Assembly (NCBI RefSeq): GCF_020740795.1
Contig: NC_067295.1
Coordinates: forward strand, 1,922,501-1,986,500
From: Apus apus
Taxonomy: Eukaryota > Chordata > Aves > Apodiformes > Apodidae
DNA: 64,000 bases
Direction of reading: 5' to 3'
Both the position numbers and the translations under genes were made by a program. Positions 1 to 11,296 of the stretch are shown here, piece by piece (the first letter of the stretch is position 1; each line of letters opens with the position of its first letter). Below the pieces are notes generated by a model, which was not told the DNA's origin, did not search any database, and was given only the letters and a program-made list of their open reading frames with translations.

Positions 1-3000
1 GAACAGGAGGCTCAGCCCAGCTCCGTTCCACGCCGCGTGACCCGAGGTCAGTCACACACACTATTCATCTCCTCATCTTAATTGCACTGCAGAGTACAAG
101 TGAAAGTAACACAATCATTTCAAGACTTTCAGACTGAATTTCCTTTCCACAAAAAGCATTTGGAAAGGAGACACCGAGAAGCCCTCGGGTCCTGCACAGG
201 GACCAGGGAGCAGCCAGAAGAGGACACACAAACCCCTTCACCTTTGCAGCACCAAAGACACAGCTGGACTTTCCAACCCCTCCTATTGCAGTTTCACAAA
301 ACATTCTGCAATGTAAATAGACAACAGCTCCAGCATGGGTTTTGTTGTGGGTGGTGATGTACAGTGCCTGCTCTTCCCAGCACACACAACCCAGGGCAGA
401 GTGGGGGCAGATTGTGCTCACAAGGTTACACTTGGACTTAAGAGGACAACACATCTCCATTTATATAGAACATCCATCTACCAAGTATTGGATCATTGCC
501 TTGTATTGAAAACATGTCATATTTAAAAATATTGTGAATGAAACCACTTCAACTCATGCACACCATTCAAGAGGTGTCCAAAGGACACCTTAATTCCTTT
601 GGCAGCATCATGGTAAATGCAGAACACAGGAGTCATGCTATGGGTTGACCTTCTGGATCCTCTCACATCCTGGTAGGCTGGAAATGCAAAGTCTTAATAT
701 TTTCCTGTCCTCTAAATTGCTACTTTTTACATGTCATTACAGCTCTCTCATTTATAGTGTCTGTGGTCTTGCACTGGACAATCTTAGAACAGCCAGATGC
801 TTTTTTTAACAGCACACAAGCAATTTAATTACAGATTATAGACCTAGAATTTGATGTTCTACAGAGAAAATTGGTCAGCTTCTAGGGATTAGCTCATATT
901 TTAGGAATCTCCTCCAGTTACCAATTTGCAGTTTGTAACTGAAGTCATCTCCATTTCTCAGGAAAAAAAAAAGATTAAGGCAAACATTTCCTGATTAGGC
1001 TCCATACATTTGGCTCCAAGCAGCTGACTGACCCATCTTTTAACCAGGATCCAAACACCAGCCACGTCACATGCAGCAATACCAGAGGCCTTGCACAAAG
1101 GCCAATTTGCTTTCCCCCAAAAAAAAATCCTCCTTAGTTAATGATCAAATCTGTTTCCTTCCTTATCTGAATATTGTCATTTTGCAAACAGAGTGTTCAT
1201 CTGGTTGGTGACTCTCACTGGGAACACTGGTGGAAATTCTATGGGAAACCATATCCCAAGTTCAGACCCAGATCCCCATTTCTTTGAAGTCTGACTAGCA
1301 ATCAAATGTCTGCAGCCCCAGGGAGCAAAAATAAATGTCCTATTCCCTGCAGACACACACAAAGGTCTCCAGTGGATTTCAGTTAATCCACTTAACACTC
1401 CAGCTCTTTGCACACGCTATTTTGTTCTCAGTTGAAAAACCACTAAAACTCACAATCCAACACATCTCTGAGGTCACTAGGAGGGTTTCCATTGATTTCA
1501 ACAGATCCTGAACCACAGTAACACAAAGTTGGGGGTTTAATTGGTTGCATCCCTTTCCATCTGTCTTGATACACAGTGAAGGATTTTACAAACTAATAAA
1601 AGAAATGCAGAATATTTTACTCAATTATGGACAGGGAGGGAGAAGAGAAAAAACTGATGGAACACTAAAGAATCAGCTTTGGACTGCAAACCAATTGTTT
1701 TGTATTTTAGAGTATTCATCTTTTTCTACCAACACTCCAATGGGCACAACTGTGTAACGAGAGTGCTTGATCCATGAAACAAGCAGAAATCTAGTGGTTC
1801 TAAGCCTCAGACAACTTCCTACTTTCATTTCTGGTTTTGAAAAAAACCAACTAACTCTGCCTTAAAGCTCCATGACTGGATTTCTCTTGATTAGCACCAC
1901 AATTTACTGCAGTTTTCTAAAAGTGTTAATCAAATTCAGCTCTAAATGCCACAGGAATTACTGCCCCAACCCATAACTGCTAAGCAGTTGTTTTTTTCTT
2001 TAAAAAAAATTAAAAATATCTAAATTAGACCCCTGTACAGCATGCAAGATAAACAAGGAAAGGATATATTAGGAAAAACAAACTACAGCAATTGCAGAAA
2101 AGTACACATTGTATGTACAAAATACTGTACAGCCTTTTTAAGTCTGCAAGCAGCAAAGACTGCATTCTAGGTTGGCATGAGCTGCATATCTAAAGATTGC
2201 ACAGTTTGGGCTCCAAAGTGGTCTTTTTTTCCCAGAGCACTGGTTTCTCACAAGACACTGCACTGCTGCTATTTCATACATTACGATTTTACAACCAAAC
2301 CCCACCAACAACGGCCCTAATTTGATGAAGAACTCACCTAACCCGTAACAAACCCTGACCATCCCACCTATGCCCTGGTCCATCACTCTCCCAAACCTTC
2401 AGGGTCCATCAGCACGTACAGTTTATTACTCTCATGAACCAGCATTTCCTAGCTTGTGCTGCTCCATCCTGGATCCAGCTCCCTCTCCTGGACACTCCCC
2501 AAGCTGAGCTGCTGTCTCAAGTCGTGCTGTCTCTCCACTCATCTCCAGCACCTTTTGGAGCACATCTTTGAAAGGCACCTCCCTGAGGCAGGACCCGCTT
2601 CCCAGACCCCACCACCAAGTTGTCTAGCCCTCCTCTCCCAAGGCACCAGCTAAGCCTTCAAGAGGCTTCACCCTGGAGGCAGCACTTCCCGTGGTACCAG
2701 ACACGTGCAATAGCTGAAACTAAAGACAGATTCTGCAGAGGATTCCAGCAACACAGGAGATGTACATATCAAGTTATTTATCAGCTTGTCATTGCTCCCT
2801 GAGCTCCTACCCAGAAAATGTATCTTTAAATTGTCTATAACACAGACCCTGCTACCTTCTCCAGCAACCTCCCCTTTTATCTTGGCTTAGTTGGAGGTGG
2901 GGGGGAAGTCCCTTCTGCCCACAAAGCCTGTGCTTTTCTTCCTCTTCCTTAACCCCTATTCTGAAACTTCACTCCCTTTGGCTTTATATTTGGGCATTTT

Positions 3001-6000
3001 CCACTCTTCACCTTCCCACTCCCTCCAGATAAACTTGGTCAAAAAGTTTGCTTCCACCTTGGGCAGTGGCTGGCATGGCTGCTGCCTGGCTGGGCACGGG
3101 GAAGGTTAACTGCTCCCCTCGTCTTCCTGGCAAGACTATTTGCTCCTTTGCAGATTAAAAATGCTCAGTCTCAGTGACTCCCAAGCTCCCTCCCACTCAG
3201 GAGGCAGAAGGAGCCTTTGACAGCTCACATGGGAGCACACTCCTCTACCAGCTGCAAGCTGATCTTTACATAAGTAATACATGTAAATTGTCAGCAACTG
3301 CTAATAGACCTTCACTACTTATTCTCACCTCAGATGGTGCTTTACTGTACTTTTCCATTAACTCTCCCCCTCCACCTTCTCCTTCCCCTCCCAGCCTCCT
3401 CTCCCCCCCGACTGAACGCCTTCCTTGTTCAAACCCACATGCTACCAATAAACACAACCCAAGCATGCAACACACGAGTCACCCATCTGAAGTTATTTGG
3501 TCTATCCATATTGCCCCATCACCTCAGTTCCTTTCCCCCAGTCCAGGCTCAGCCTGTCATGGTAGGAGAATGAGAGAATCCCATTCTTCATGCTCTGTAA
3601 AGATTTAAAGATGTGAAATCCAAAACTTTCCAGTCATACGGCTTGTTCTCTCCTCCAGTAAAAGAAGTCTTAACTTTTACTTAAAGCCCAAACCACAAGA
3701 AGGAATGAACCAAGAGCAAAGACCTCTGCACAAAAACCAAACTACATTTTGCACACACACAAGTCTGTGTGGAGCCATATATCAAGTGCACCTTTGACCC
3801 AAAAAAAGCATTCAAAAAGGGCCCTGTGCTGGATCCTGACAAGCTGAGGTTATGCTACTGGAAAGAGAAAAAGGGGAGATATGCCCAGTCTTCTCATTAT
3901 TGTCTGATAAATTAACCAAATCAAGTTTTCAATTGATAAATTCCCCAACGAAGTTTTGCAACACAAAAGCAACACCACTGTGGTACTGAGCAAAGAGCCA
4001 GAGCGAAACCAGGCACCCCCTTTTCATCGTGCCACCCTAGAGCCACAAGCAAGCACACAGCAAAGCAGTCTGTTCTCACCACGGCTTTAGTTTATCACCA
4101 TTTGCAGCAAAGCTGAAGGCTTCGGGGTGGTTGCTTTGGAGGCTTTTTAAGCACTTACCTCCACATTTCCCCTTTGTTTGAAATAATGTGGGAGCAAAGA
4201 GAAAAGGCTGGGCTGTGGCACTGCTAAAATGTTTCCCCAGAGGAGCCAGGTCGCTCAGAACCACACCAGCAGCAGTCCAGCCTGCAGCTGGAGGATGCCC
4301 TGAGAAGGTCCTTCTGCTCCAGACCAGCTCTGGACAAGCAGCAGACTGGGAGATACTCCCCTTCTCACTTCTTGGTAGCATTTCCCTGAAACTTTCTCCA
4401 CTTGTTATGAATTTATCTGCCCACAGTGAGAGTGCTTTGTTCAGGACCAAACAATTCTGTCTCGCTGACACGGCTCCTTCGTGGGGATCGTGTGGCTCAC
4501 TCAGAGGACACAGAGCTAACACACTGCCCGTGTTGTGCAGACTTGCCAACAAGTGCTGTGCTGCAATAAAACATTTTGGGTGAGAAAAAGTGTCAGAAGT
4601 AATCCTGACTAGGCGAGCTGAAAGCTACTGGGAGTCCTTTCATATCACTAGGGGAAGAGATTGGGGGAAAGGCAGGGGAGATGGCAGAGACAGAGAAGAG
4701 GAAGGACACTGGGGAGAGCCAGGAACCTACAGAAAGCTGAAACCCCCCCAAGAAGGCTTTAGATGTCAGAATTAGGAAGAAGTAGCATGAACCTCCTGTG
4801 GCTCTAGCTCTGGGAAAAGAAAATACTACTGTTAAACAATCTGTATGGAGAAGATAAACTGGATTTAAAGAATAGCTTGTATTTCAAAGCACTCTACAGA
4901 GCCTGGCTGAAATTGGGAAGGGTGGTATCTAATTACTTAAACTTCTACATCTGGAATCTGATGACAGTGTCCAAAAAGGGCAGTTAGCAATTTACAAGGA
5001 GGGTGAGGGGAGCAAATAATGCACTTTTTTTGTCAGGAGCTATTTACCTGTTACAGGACTTCCAACCAGACCTCAAAGGCTTTATGTATTTATAAAATGT
5101 CAAGCCCTGCCATAAAGAACAACAACAGTACGAGACCAGGACAGAAAACCTTCAAATCCCAAAAGGGCATTTATCCAAACCACCCTGTCCCATGAATTAC
5201 TGTATTAGAGATTGCAACTGGACAAGCTGAAATGGTGGAAATCTGTGACACAAATCTCTAACTGGCACACCAATAATATACAAAGATGCCTTTACAGAAA
5301 CAAAGAGAGGGATCTGGGCCACAGAGCACTGGCTAAAAAGCTACATAATTGTTCTCTTCCTCAGTGTGCAAGGCTGGATTCTGTCTTGCTTCAAATCCTC
5401 CTCCTCCAAAAGGGTTTTAGCACTGCTCACACTTACTTGGTGAAGTGGAGAAAGAAGTCCCAGAGCTGAAAATGTCTCCTAGAGCTGTCAGTTATAAGAA
5501 TTTAAGTGCCACCTAATTTACAAGTGCACAGTGCTGGCTACTATTAAAACCAGAAATGGACAGACAGGCCTTTCATTTACCTCAGTGCTGGGAAGATCCC
5601 ACTGGCACAGCCCTGCTGCCAAGAGCAAACCTCAATCAGCACTTGCAGCTTGAATCCATCTTCCCCTTCCTTTCTATTCCTACAAGCAGCAGGTGGTTTT
5701 GGACCCCGACGTCCATGAATCTTCACATCCTCTCCCACCTTCCCATCTCTTGCTTGCCTCCCAGACAACAGCTGCTTTGCCAGGGACTTCCCAGGCTCTG
5801 GCTGCTTCTGGAAACCCCCTTGAAAAAAAGGAGCATGTTCTTATAACCAAAGGGGGTGGGGCAGAAGGGAGGGCACACAGGACACCTCACACCTGCCTTG
5901 CTCCACCTGTCCTTTCCACAGAAGAACCAGCTGCACTAACAGGCAAAAGCTACAATCATCAGGGGACGACAACTTCCCTGATGCTTTAACACAAAGTCCC

Positions 6001-8484
6001 TCCCAAAGGATTTGTTGCTTAACAAAGCAGGAATGAAAGGGTTACATTTAAATGAGTGAAGTGGAAGAAGGGGGGAAAAACGTCCCAGCAGTGAGGAATG
6101 TCAAACTGTCACGGTGGCATCAACCGTTTCCTCAGCAAGCCTGAGACTCGGCGTGCGCAGGATCGCCACGTCTGGGAAAAAAAATAATCTGTCAGAGTAA
6201 ATGGTTCCATCTTCAGAAAAGAGCTTGGAAGAGTAGCTTGGCACACAGGCTTTTAAATTGTTTTCTGCTGTTCCTAAGCCCAGGCTCTCAGACGAGATCA
6301 AAAGGCAACCCACCTTCCCTGGAGAGCATCCCACCCCAACAGCCGTGTCATGGCTCTGCAGCCTTTGACTGCAGGGGAACCTGCCTGTTCACAACCCCTC
6401 CATCTCAGACACACCAATTAGTTCCCACTCCACGAGTGCTTCCACTGTAGGCTGCACAGCATCTCCTGTGCTCTGAGATCAGGACTGGAGCCCTAGCACC
6501 ACTGCACTGACAGCCTGAGTCAGAAACTGACTTGTCTCAAATCTGGCCCAGGTTGTTTGGCTCTTCATCAACCAAAACAAACACCAGAAATCACTTTACC
6601 CGATTGCAATCAAGCTGAAGTTGCATAACAAGCAGGCAAACTTTTGTCAATTGCAAGGGGCAGAGCCATCCTCCTACCCAGCTCCTTTCAGCTCTGCTGC
6701 ACAAATCCTTTATTCTGAGGCTACCTCTCTGAAAAGGGTTTTCTCACTCCAGACTGCAGAAACATTTCAGGGTCTACCCCCCACTTCTGCCACTCCCAGA
6801 TGCTCCCACTCCTCTTCTGAAAACCACAAAGTCCAGTTCTCCCTATTTCCCAACATCTTGCTTTCACTTCCCAACCCCCCATCTCACCCTCATCCTCTGA
6901 CCTGCAATCACTCTATCCCTTTCTCCCTGCAGCCCACAGGTTTCAATCATCTCCATGCTTTAACTCACCTGACCCTGAACGGGATGCTCACTCCTGCTCT
7001 CATTACCCTGAATCAGGTCTCCCACTCACCAGAAGGTCCCACCTGGTTCACTCACTCTTCACCCTCCCCTGCCTCATCACCCCCTTACCAACTCCCACCC
7101 CTCCAGCCACTGTCTCTCCCTTTCTGTCCCCCCACCAGCCCCTTCCCATCGGACCCATCACCACCCCACAGGACAGCATTTTGTGGCACGTTTATAACCC
7201 TGAATTCCAAACGCACAGCAGAGAACACTAATCAGTTTTTCCTAAGGAAACTGCAGACCGAGCCACGGGAAACTCAGCAGTCTGGATTTACACACGAGGG
7301 AGTATCAGAATCGCTTTCATTTTGACTGAAAGAGTCATAACCCTGCATTTCACCGAGGGCTGAAACCAAACTAGAAACAGAGCACGTGTCAAAACCATAC
7401 GAAACTACAGCTTCTGCATGGTTTTGATGCAAAATAACCTAAGCAGGCTGGCAGCCTACAAATCCTAACGATTTTGTGGACAAATCTGGGGCAAGTTTAG
7501 AATTTGTAACATAGTGTGTTACATGTCAGTTTCAGTTTCCATGTGAATATTTTTCCAAGTGGAGCACCAGTGGGCCTCCAGCACGGCTCTCAGCATTCCG
7601 TGCCAGAGCAAGAGCTGAACGAGCACAGCTGAGGTCAGGAGCCTGTTTCAGCAGTAACCATGGTTAATGGTCAATGTCCATAGTCTTGTTAATGCTAGGT
7701 CCCAACAGGCAGCGCTGGCAGCCAAGGATGTCATGTTTCTCCAGCCCTGCTTCGGATGCTAAAGGCCTGATTCTGTGCAAGATGAGGATTTGCTCCCTTG
7801 AGGAGTTGACTCACAACATCTACCTTGATGAAAAAGGGCTACCAGCTCTGACCAGCCCTGCTCACAGGTACCAGCCTCATGGGGTGAGCAAACCCTCTTT
7901 CCAGCTCCACCAAACGGGAGCCCCAACTCGAGCTAACGCCACCGCAGCCGCGGGCCGCAGGGTTCCTGCCCCGCAGGAAAGCAAGAGGAGGAAAGGAGAG
8001 GCTGTCCCCGTTCCACCTCTCTGCCGGCCCCTCGAGCTCTGCACGCACAGACACGGGTCGCTAAGACCTGAAACTGACGAGTGGCCGGGCGGGCAGGGCT
8101 GCTCGGTCCAGCAGCCGCAGCCCTGCCCCGCAGGACAGGGGCTGCCACCAGCAGCGGGGGCAAAGCGCCCCGCAGCCCCCGTCCCGCACGCAGAAACCCA
8201 CCCCCCCGAGGCAGCCACGGGGCTCCTCTCCCAGCACGGGGGGACCTCACCCCGCCGCACGGGTGGGCGAGCAGCCGGGGGCTTCCCCGCCGCAGGGGGC
8301 CCGCCCGAGGCTTTGCAGCGGGGAAGACCGTGAGGGACGGATGGAGCAGCTCCCGGACTTGGCAGGGGGACAAGCGCAGCCGGCCCCAGCATCCTGGGGC
8401 TCCGCGGGGCCGGGCCGGGCGCCCACCCGCTCCCCGGGCAGCGGAGAGAGAGAAGGAGGCGCGGGGCGGCGGCCGGAGACTCAC
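1..8484 (-). other. LMF1: LMF1 intron 1 (partial), no coding exon seen
   Basis: This stretch lies 3' of LMF1 exon 1 on the - strand and runs off the left edge, so intron 1 is at least 8.48 kb. I looked on the - strand for the next LMF1 exon, which should continue the first membrane helix, and found no matching frame. Visible content is mixed-sequence DNA with short poly-A/T runs. It has a C-rich pyrimidine patch at 3361-3409, a longer pyrimidine-rich block around 6650-7180, and CpG-rich sequence from about 7930 up to the exon. Open frames here, including a 234-codon one at 6621-7325, are compositional and lack recognisable domains. Confidence 0.7.
6650..7180. other. pyrimidine-rich (+ strand) strand-asymmetric block in LMF1 intron 1
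   Basis: The + strand is dominated by C and T with repeated CCC, CTCC and CACCC words. The LMF1 sense strand is therefore purine-rich here. No repeat unit or coding signal is evident. The lack of stop codons in one + frame (6621-7325) follows from the composition and from a TTG rather than ATG beginning. Confidence 0.6.
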
Positions 8485-8671
8485 AGTAAAGCAGCGCTAC
8501 GGATCGCAACAGCACGATGCGGGTCAGCCAGAAGGTGCCCGGGGGCGGCGGCCCGGCTCGGTTGCCCACCGGCTGCTCCACAGCCCGCTCCGGCCTTTGG
8601 GAAGAGCCCCGGGAAGAGGCATCGCCCGCCGCCCCCCGCCGCTGCCGCAGCGCCGCGCTGGGCGCCGCCAT
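8485..8671 (-). CDS. LMF1: LMF1 coding exon 1 (lipase maturation factor 1)
   Basis: LMF1 is a multi-pass endoplasmic reticulum membrane protein needed to fold and assemble lipoprotein lipase, hepatic lipase and endothelial lipase. This exon gives 62 codons plus one base. The protein starts MAAP with an Arg-rich, low-complexity cytosolic N-terminus. It then reads GTFWLTRIVLL, which matches the start of the first membrane helix in known LMF1 proteins, and ends at Leu-Tyr. The donor is GTGAGT immediately below 8485, splitting the next codon after its first base. The ATG at 8671 has a strong context (G at -3, G at +4). An in-frame ATG lies 36 codons upstream (8779) and an out-of-frame ATG at 8691 would create an overlapping upstream frame. 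I chose 8671 because mammalian LMF1 also carries a MAAP sequence near its start. Only this exon is inside the window. Divergent placement from SOX8 agrees with known vertebrate gene order. Confidence 0.88.
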
Positions 8672-8703
8672 GTCAGGGCCCGAGCGAGCATGCGTGGCGC
8701 GGC

Positions 8704-8858
8704 GGGGTGCGGGGTGTGTGCGTGTGAGGGGTGTGCGCGTGTGTGTGTGCGCGTTTGTGTGTGCGGAGTGTGCGCGCATTTGTGTGCGGAGTGTGCGCGT
8801 GTGTGTGTGTGTGTGCGAGCTTGTGTGTGTGTGCGTGCGTGTGCGGGGTGTGTGCGCG
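8704..8858. repeat. alternating GT/GC purine-pyrimidine tract (Z-DNA-prone)
   Basis: About 155 bp of almost unbroken alternation of GT, GC and TGCG words, interrupted by short GGAG or GAGG steps, starting roughly 33 bp upstream of the LMF1 start codon. Such alternation is the classic sequence favouring left-handed Z-DNA. Depending on the transcription start, it is either 5'UTR or core promoter of LMF1. It also produces meaningless Cys/Val and His/Thr rich open frames on both strands. Confidence 0.85.
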
Positions 8859-8920
8859 CCCGGGGGGGTCTGCGGGAAAACGGCATGTGTGCGTCCCCGC
8901 CCCGGGGAGAAGGTGCAAAG

Positions 8921-8976
8921 TTAAAAAAAACAACCATAATAACAATAACAAACAAACAAACCAAAATAAAAAACCC
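8921..8976. repeat. A-rich (AACA/AATAACA) low-complexity tract
   Basis: Run of A interspersed with single C or T, including AACAAACAAACAAACC-like repeats. It resembles other A-rich C-spotted patches in this window (9239-9255, 10369-10443, 40164-40195). It has no transposon body attached that I can recognise. Confidence 0.8.
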
Positions 8977-9057
8977 AAACGGGTTGGCTCCACAGCCCTG
9001 CGTTCGCTGCCTGCTCCTGGAGCCCGGGGGCTCCTGTCGCCCTGTCAAATGGCCCCG

Positions 9058-9225
9058 CAGCCCCCTCAGCTCTCCCCGCAGCCCCCTCAGCTCGCCCTGC
9101 AACCTCCTCAGCTCTCCCCGCAACTCCCTCAGCTCTGCCCGCAGCTCCCTCAGCTCGCCCAGCAACTCCTTCAGTTGGCCCCGCAGCCCTCTCAGCTCGC
9201 CCCGCAGCCCTCCCGCCGCACCTGG
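9058..9225. repeat. 21-bp minisatellite, eight units
   Basis: A unit of the form CAGCCCCCTCAGCTCTCCCC(G) recurs with starts at 9058, 9079, 9100, 9121, 9142, 9163, 9184 and 9205, exactly 21 bp apart with substitutions but no indels. Because 21 is a multiple of three, both strands show a seven-residue periodic open frame (Pro/Gln/Leu on +, Leu/Arg/Glu on -). The array lies about 0.4 kb upstream of the LMF1 start codon. Confidence 0.9.
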
Positions 9226-10368
9226 TCTGAGTCCCTAAGGAAAAAAAACCCAAACAATTAAGCTAAATTCCTCAGGCTTTCGACATTGGCCCCTTCGGAG
9301 TCTGCTGTGACTCCCCTTCACACAGTCACAGCCACCAAGCACTCGGCTCCGTGTTGTGTTCAGAAACACTGGTTTTTCAGCCGAACGGCTCTAACCGCGC
9401 CTCGAGGAGCCCAGGCGTGTGTCACGGATCCTGCAGGAGGAAACACCGCCCTGCCCGACGGTCCGATGGGCTCTGAGAAAGTATCTGTTATCAGGTGTAA
9501 CATTATTCAATGCTTTTCAGACTGTAAACCGGTCCCTTCTAAATGCCTCTTTTGTTTTTCCAGTTTCCCATCACTGCTGCTTACATTGTTCTCCTCAGAA
9601 AAAAAAAAACCAACCCTGCATAATGGTGCATTGTATAAGGAAAAGAAAAATAAGCTATTTGTTGGAGGCCTCTGGTATACTGGAGTTTCGCTCTCCCTTT
9701 GGCTTAGCCGTGAGGTTTGGCCAGATAAAAGTAGAGAGATGTAAGCTCATGGTTTCCTTTGTGGGGTCCTCATGAAACTTTTACGGCGAATTCCACATTC
9801 AATGGAAATGTCTGTAAAACAAACTGGATAATTGAGGAAATTACTGAGGGAAAGCAGAGGGTTTAGGCTAAAGATCTAGCAAAAAGACAGGGATAATGGG
9901 AGCTGGGCAGGGAAGACGGAGCTGGGCTGGTTTTCCTTGCTGAAGGTCGCCCTGAGAGCTGCCGGCTGCGCAGGTCGGGACGGTAGCAGGAGCAAACACC
10001 AGACTCAGCTCGGGGGACATCGTGTGTCAGCAGCGCCTTGCAACAATACGAGCTGCCAAGTTTAAAGTCTATTAAATGGCATAAAACTGCTGTTGCTCTA
10101 AGGGACTGATCCAACCATCATAAAAGGCAATGGAAGCCTTTCCTTCAGCTTTACTGGAAGATGGATCAAGCTATAAAGGAAAACATGCGATAAAAGGGTA
10201 GATTAGAATATCAAATGACCTCCTCCCTGCTCTGAGTTCCTGCTGGTACACGGCTTTGTGCAGACCTTCATCCGTGGTGGGTTTTCTCCTCACTTACCTA
10301 TTTACTGTCAGCTTTTATTTTCATGTCACGATTTCCCCTGGCGTTCCCTCTTTTCAAAGTAAGGTATC

Positions 10369-10443
10369 AAAAAAAGAACAACAATGTAAAAAAACCCCCA
10401 CAAACCAAAAAAAAACAACCCCACAAAAGAAAAAACAAGCCAG
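10369..10443. repeat. A-rich, C-spotted low-complexity tract
   Basis: About 75 bp of A runs separated by C runs and CAAA words. No flanking element or target-site duplication was identified. Confidence 0.75.
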
Positions 10444-11250
10444 TAAGGCCAACGAGATATTTAAGAGAGAGGCTCTGAGCCTGAAAGTCTCAAAAGGAAA
10501 GTGATTCATAAATGTCAGGCCAACAGGCAGGCGCTGAGGCATCATTGATGCCGATCTTCATTCAACAAAGTGCTCCCCGCCACGTCCCCCCGCCCGACCC
10601 TATTTTGCTGTGTTCCAAACAGCTGCAAAAGTGACCGAGAAACAAGCATTTACTGTCACAGCACCCAGCAGCTGTCCCCACCAGCACCTCAACCCTGCTG
10701 TCCCTGGCACCCTAAATTACTCTGTGTTCATTCAGGTCTAGTCCTTCGCCCCTCTGGCTGCCAGGAATTGGGTTTAAATAAAACAGAGAAAGTGAATGTG
10801 TGCAGAAATAACTATTTTGTAAAGCAGCGTTAACATTTGGGGACTCCTCTAAAGAAAACATACATTGATTTATGTATAATGCAGTTATACACAACCCGCC
10901 TGAGCACTCAGCTGCATTTGCTAAATGGGAGGTGGGGAATCTTGCAAAGAATTTGGGGGCTTCCTTCTACGAGTTAAGATTTTTCCTGCGGTAATATTTT
11001 TTCCTTTAAAATCCCTCATCCTTCCCTGTGGAAATCTGATCTTTCACTCCAGGGCTAGCAGGATTAAGGCTGAAAAGGATTTTCAGAGGAAGAATTACCT
11101 TTTTTTTTTTCTCCTGTGTTTGTACAGCATCTGTAATGAGGGGGTGCTGAGTCAGAAAAGAGATTCCTAAGCGGTACCACAGGACAAACAATTAATAAAC
11201 ACGTAATGAACAGAACAGTGGTTCTCCATCATTTTGAAAAGATGCTGCTG

Positions 11251-11296
11251 TTTCACAGAGATCTCTGAGCTGCCACTGAAGGGCTGTATCCTCTGG
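11251..11296 (+). repeat. direct repeat copy 1 (pairs with 12784-12829)
   Basis: A 46-bp block that matches 12784-12829 in the same orientation at 42 of 46 positions by my alignment. A 29-bp core containing TGAGCTGCCACTGAAGGGC is identical. Weaker similarity continues upstream (TGAAAAG followed by TTTCACAG), suggesting the core of a larger old duplicated element. Confidence 0.85.

Larger units (their letters stand above)
7930..9060. promoter_or_regulatory. LMF1: CpG island spanning LMF1 exon 1 and promoter
   Basis: Dense CpG and G+C content begins in the first intron near 7930, peaks across the coding exon (8485-8671) and grades into GT/GC alternating sequence upstream. A CpG island over a first exon is the usual signature of a broadly expressed promoter. 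No clear TATA box is visible on the - strand upstream of 8671. The transcription start cannot be fixed from sequence alone, and the island edges are judged by eye. Confidence 0.75.

Noticed and set aside
6101..6180. Possible - strand exon after a TTTTTTTTCCCAG acceptor-like sequence
   Set aside because: The short frame does not match LMF1, has no credible donor and runs into a stop. Acceptor-like pyrimidine runs are common.
6621..7325. 234-codon + strand frame
   Set aside because: Starts at TTG, lies in pyrimidine-rich intron DNA, Pro/Ser/Leu-rich by composition, no domain.
8524..9165. - strand 213-codon frame with Leu/Arg heptads and His/Thr repeats
   Set aside because: Produced by the 21-bp minisatellite and the GT/GC tract; not in frame with LMF1 exon 1 and without a recognisable domain.
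8081..9238. + strand 385-codon frame across the LMF1 CpG island
   Set aside because: Antisense to LMF1 exon 1. Composition is dictated by CpG-rich DNA and tandem repeats, with Arg/Pro/Gly and Cys/Val runs.
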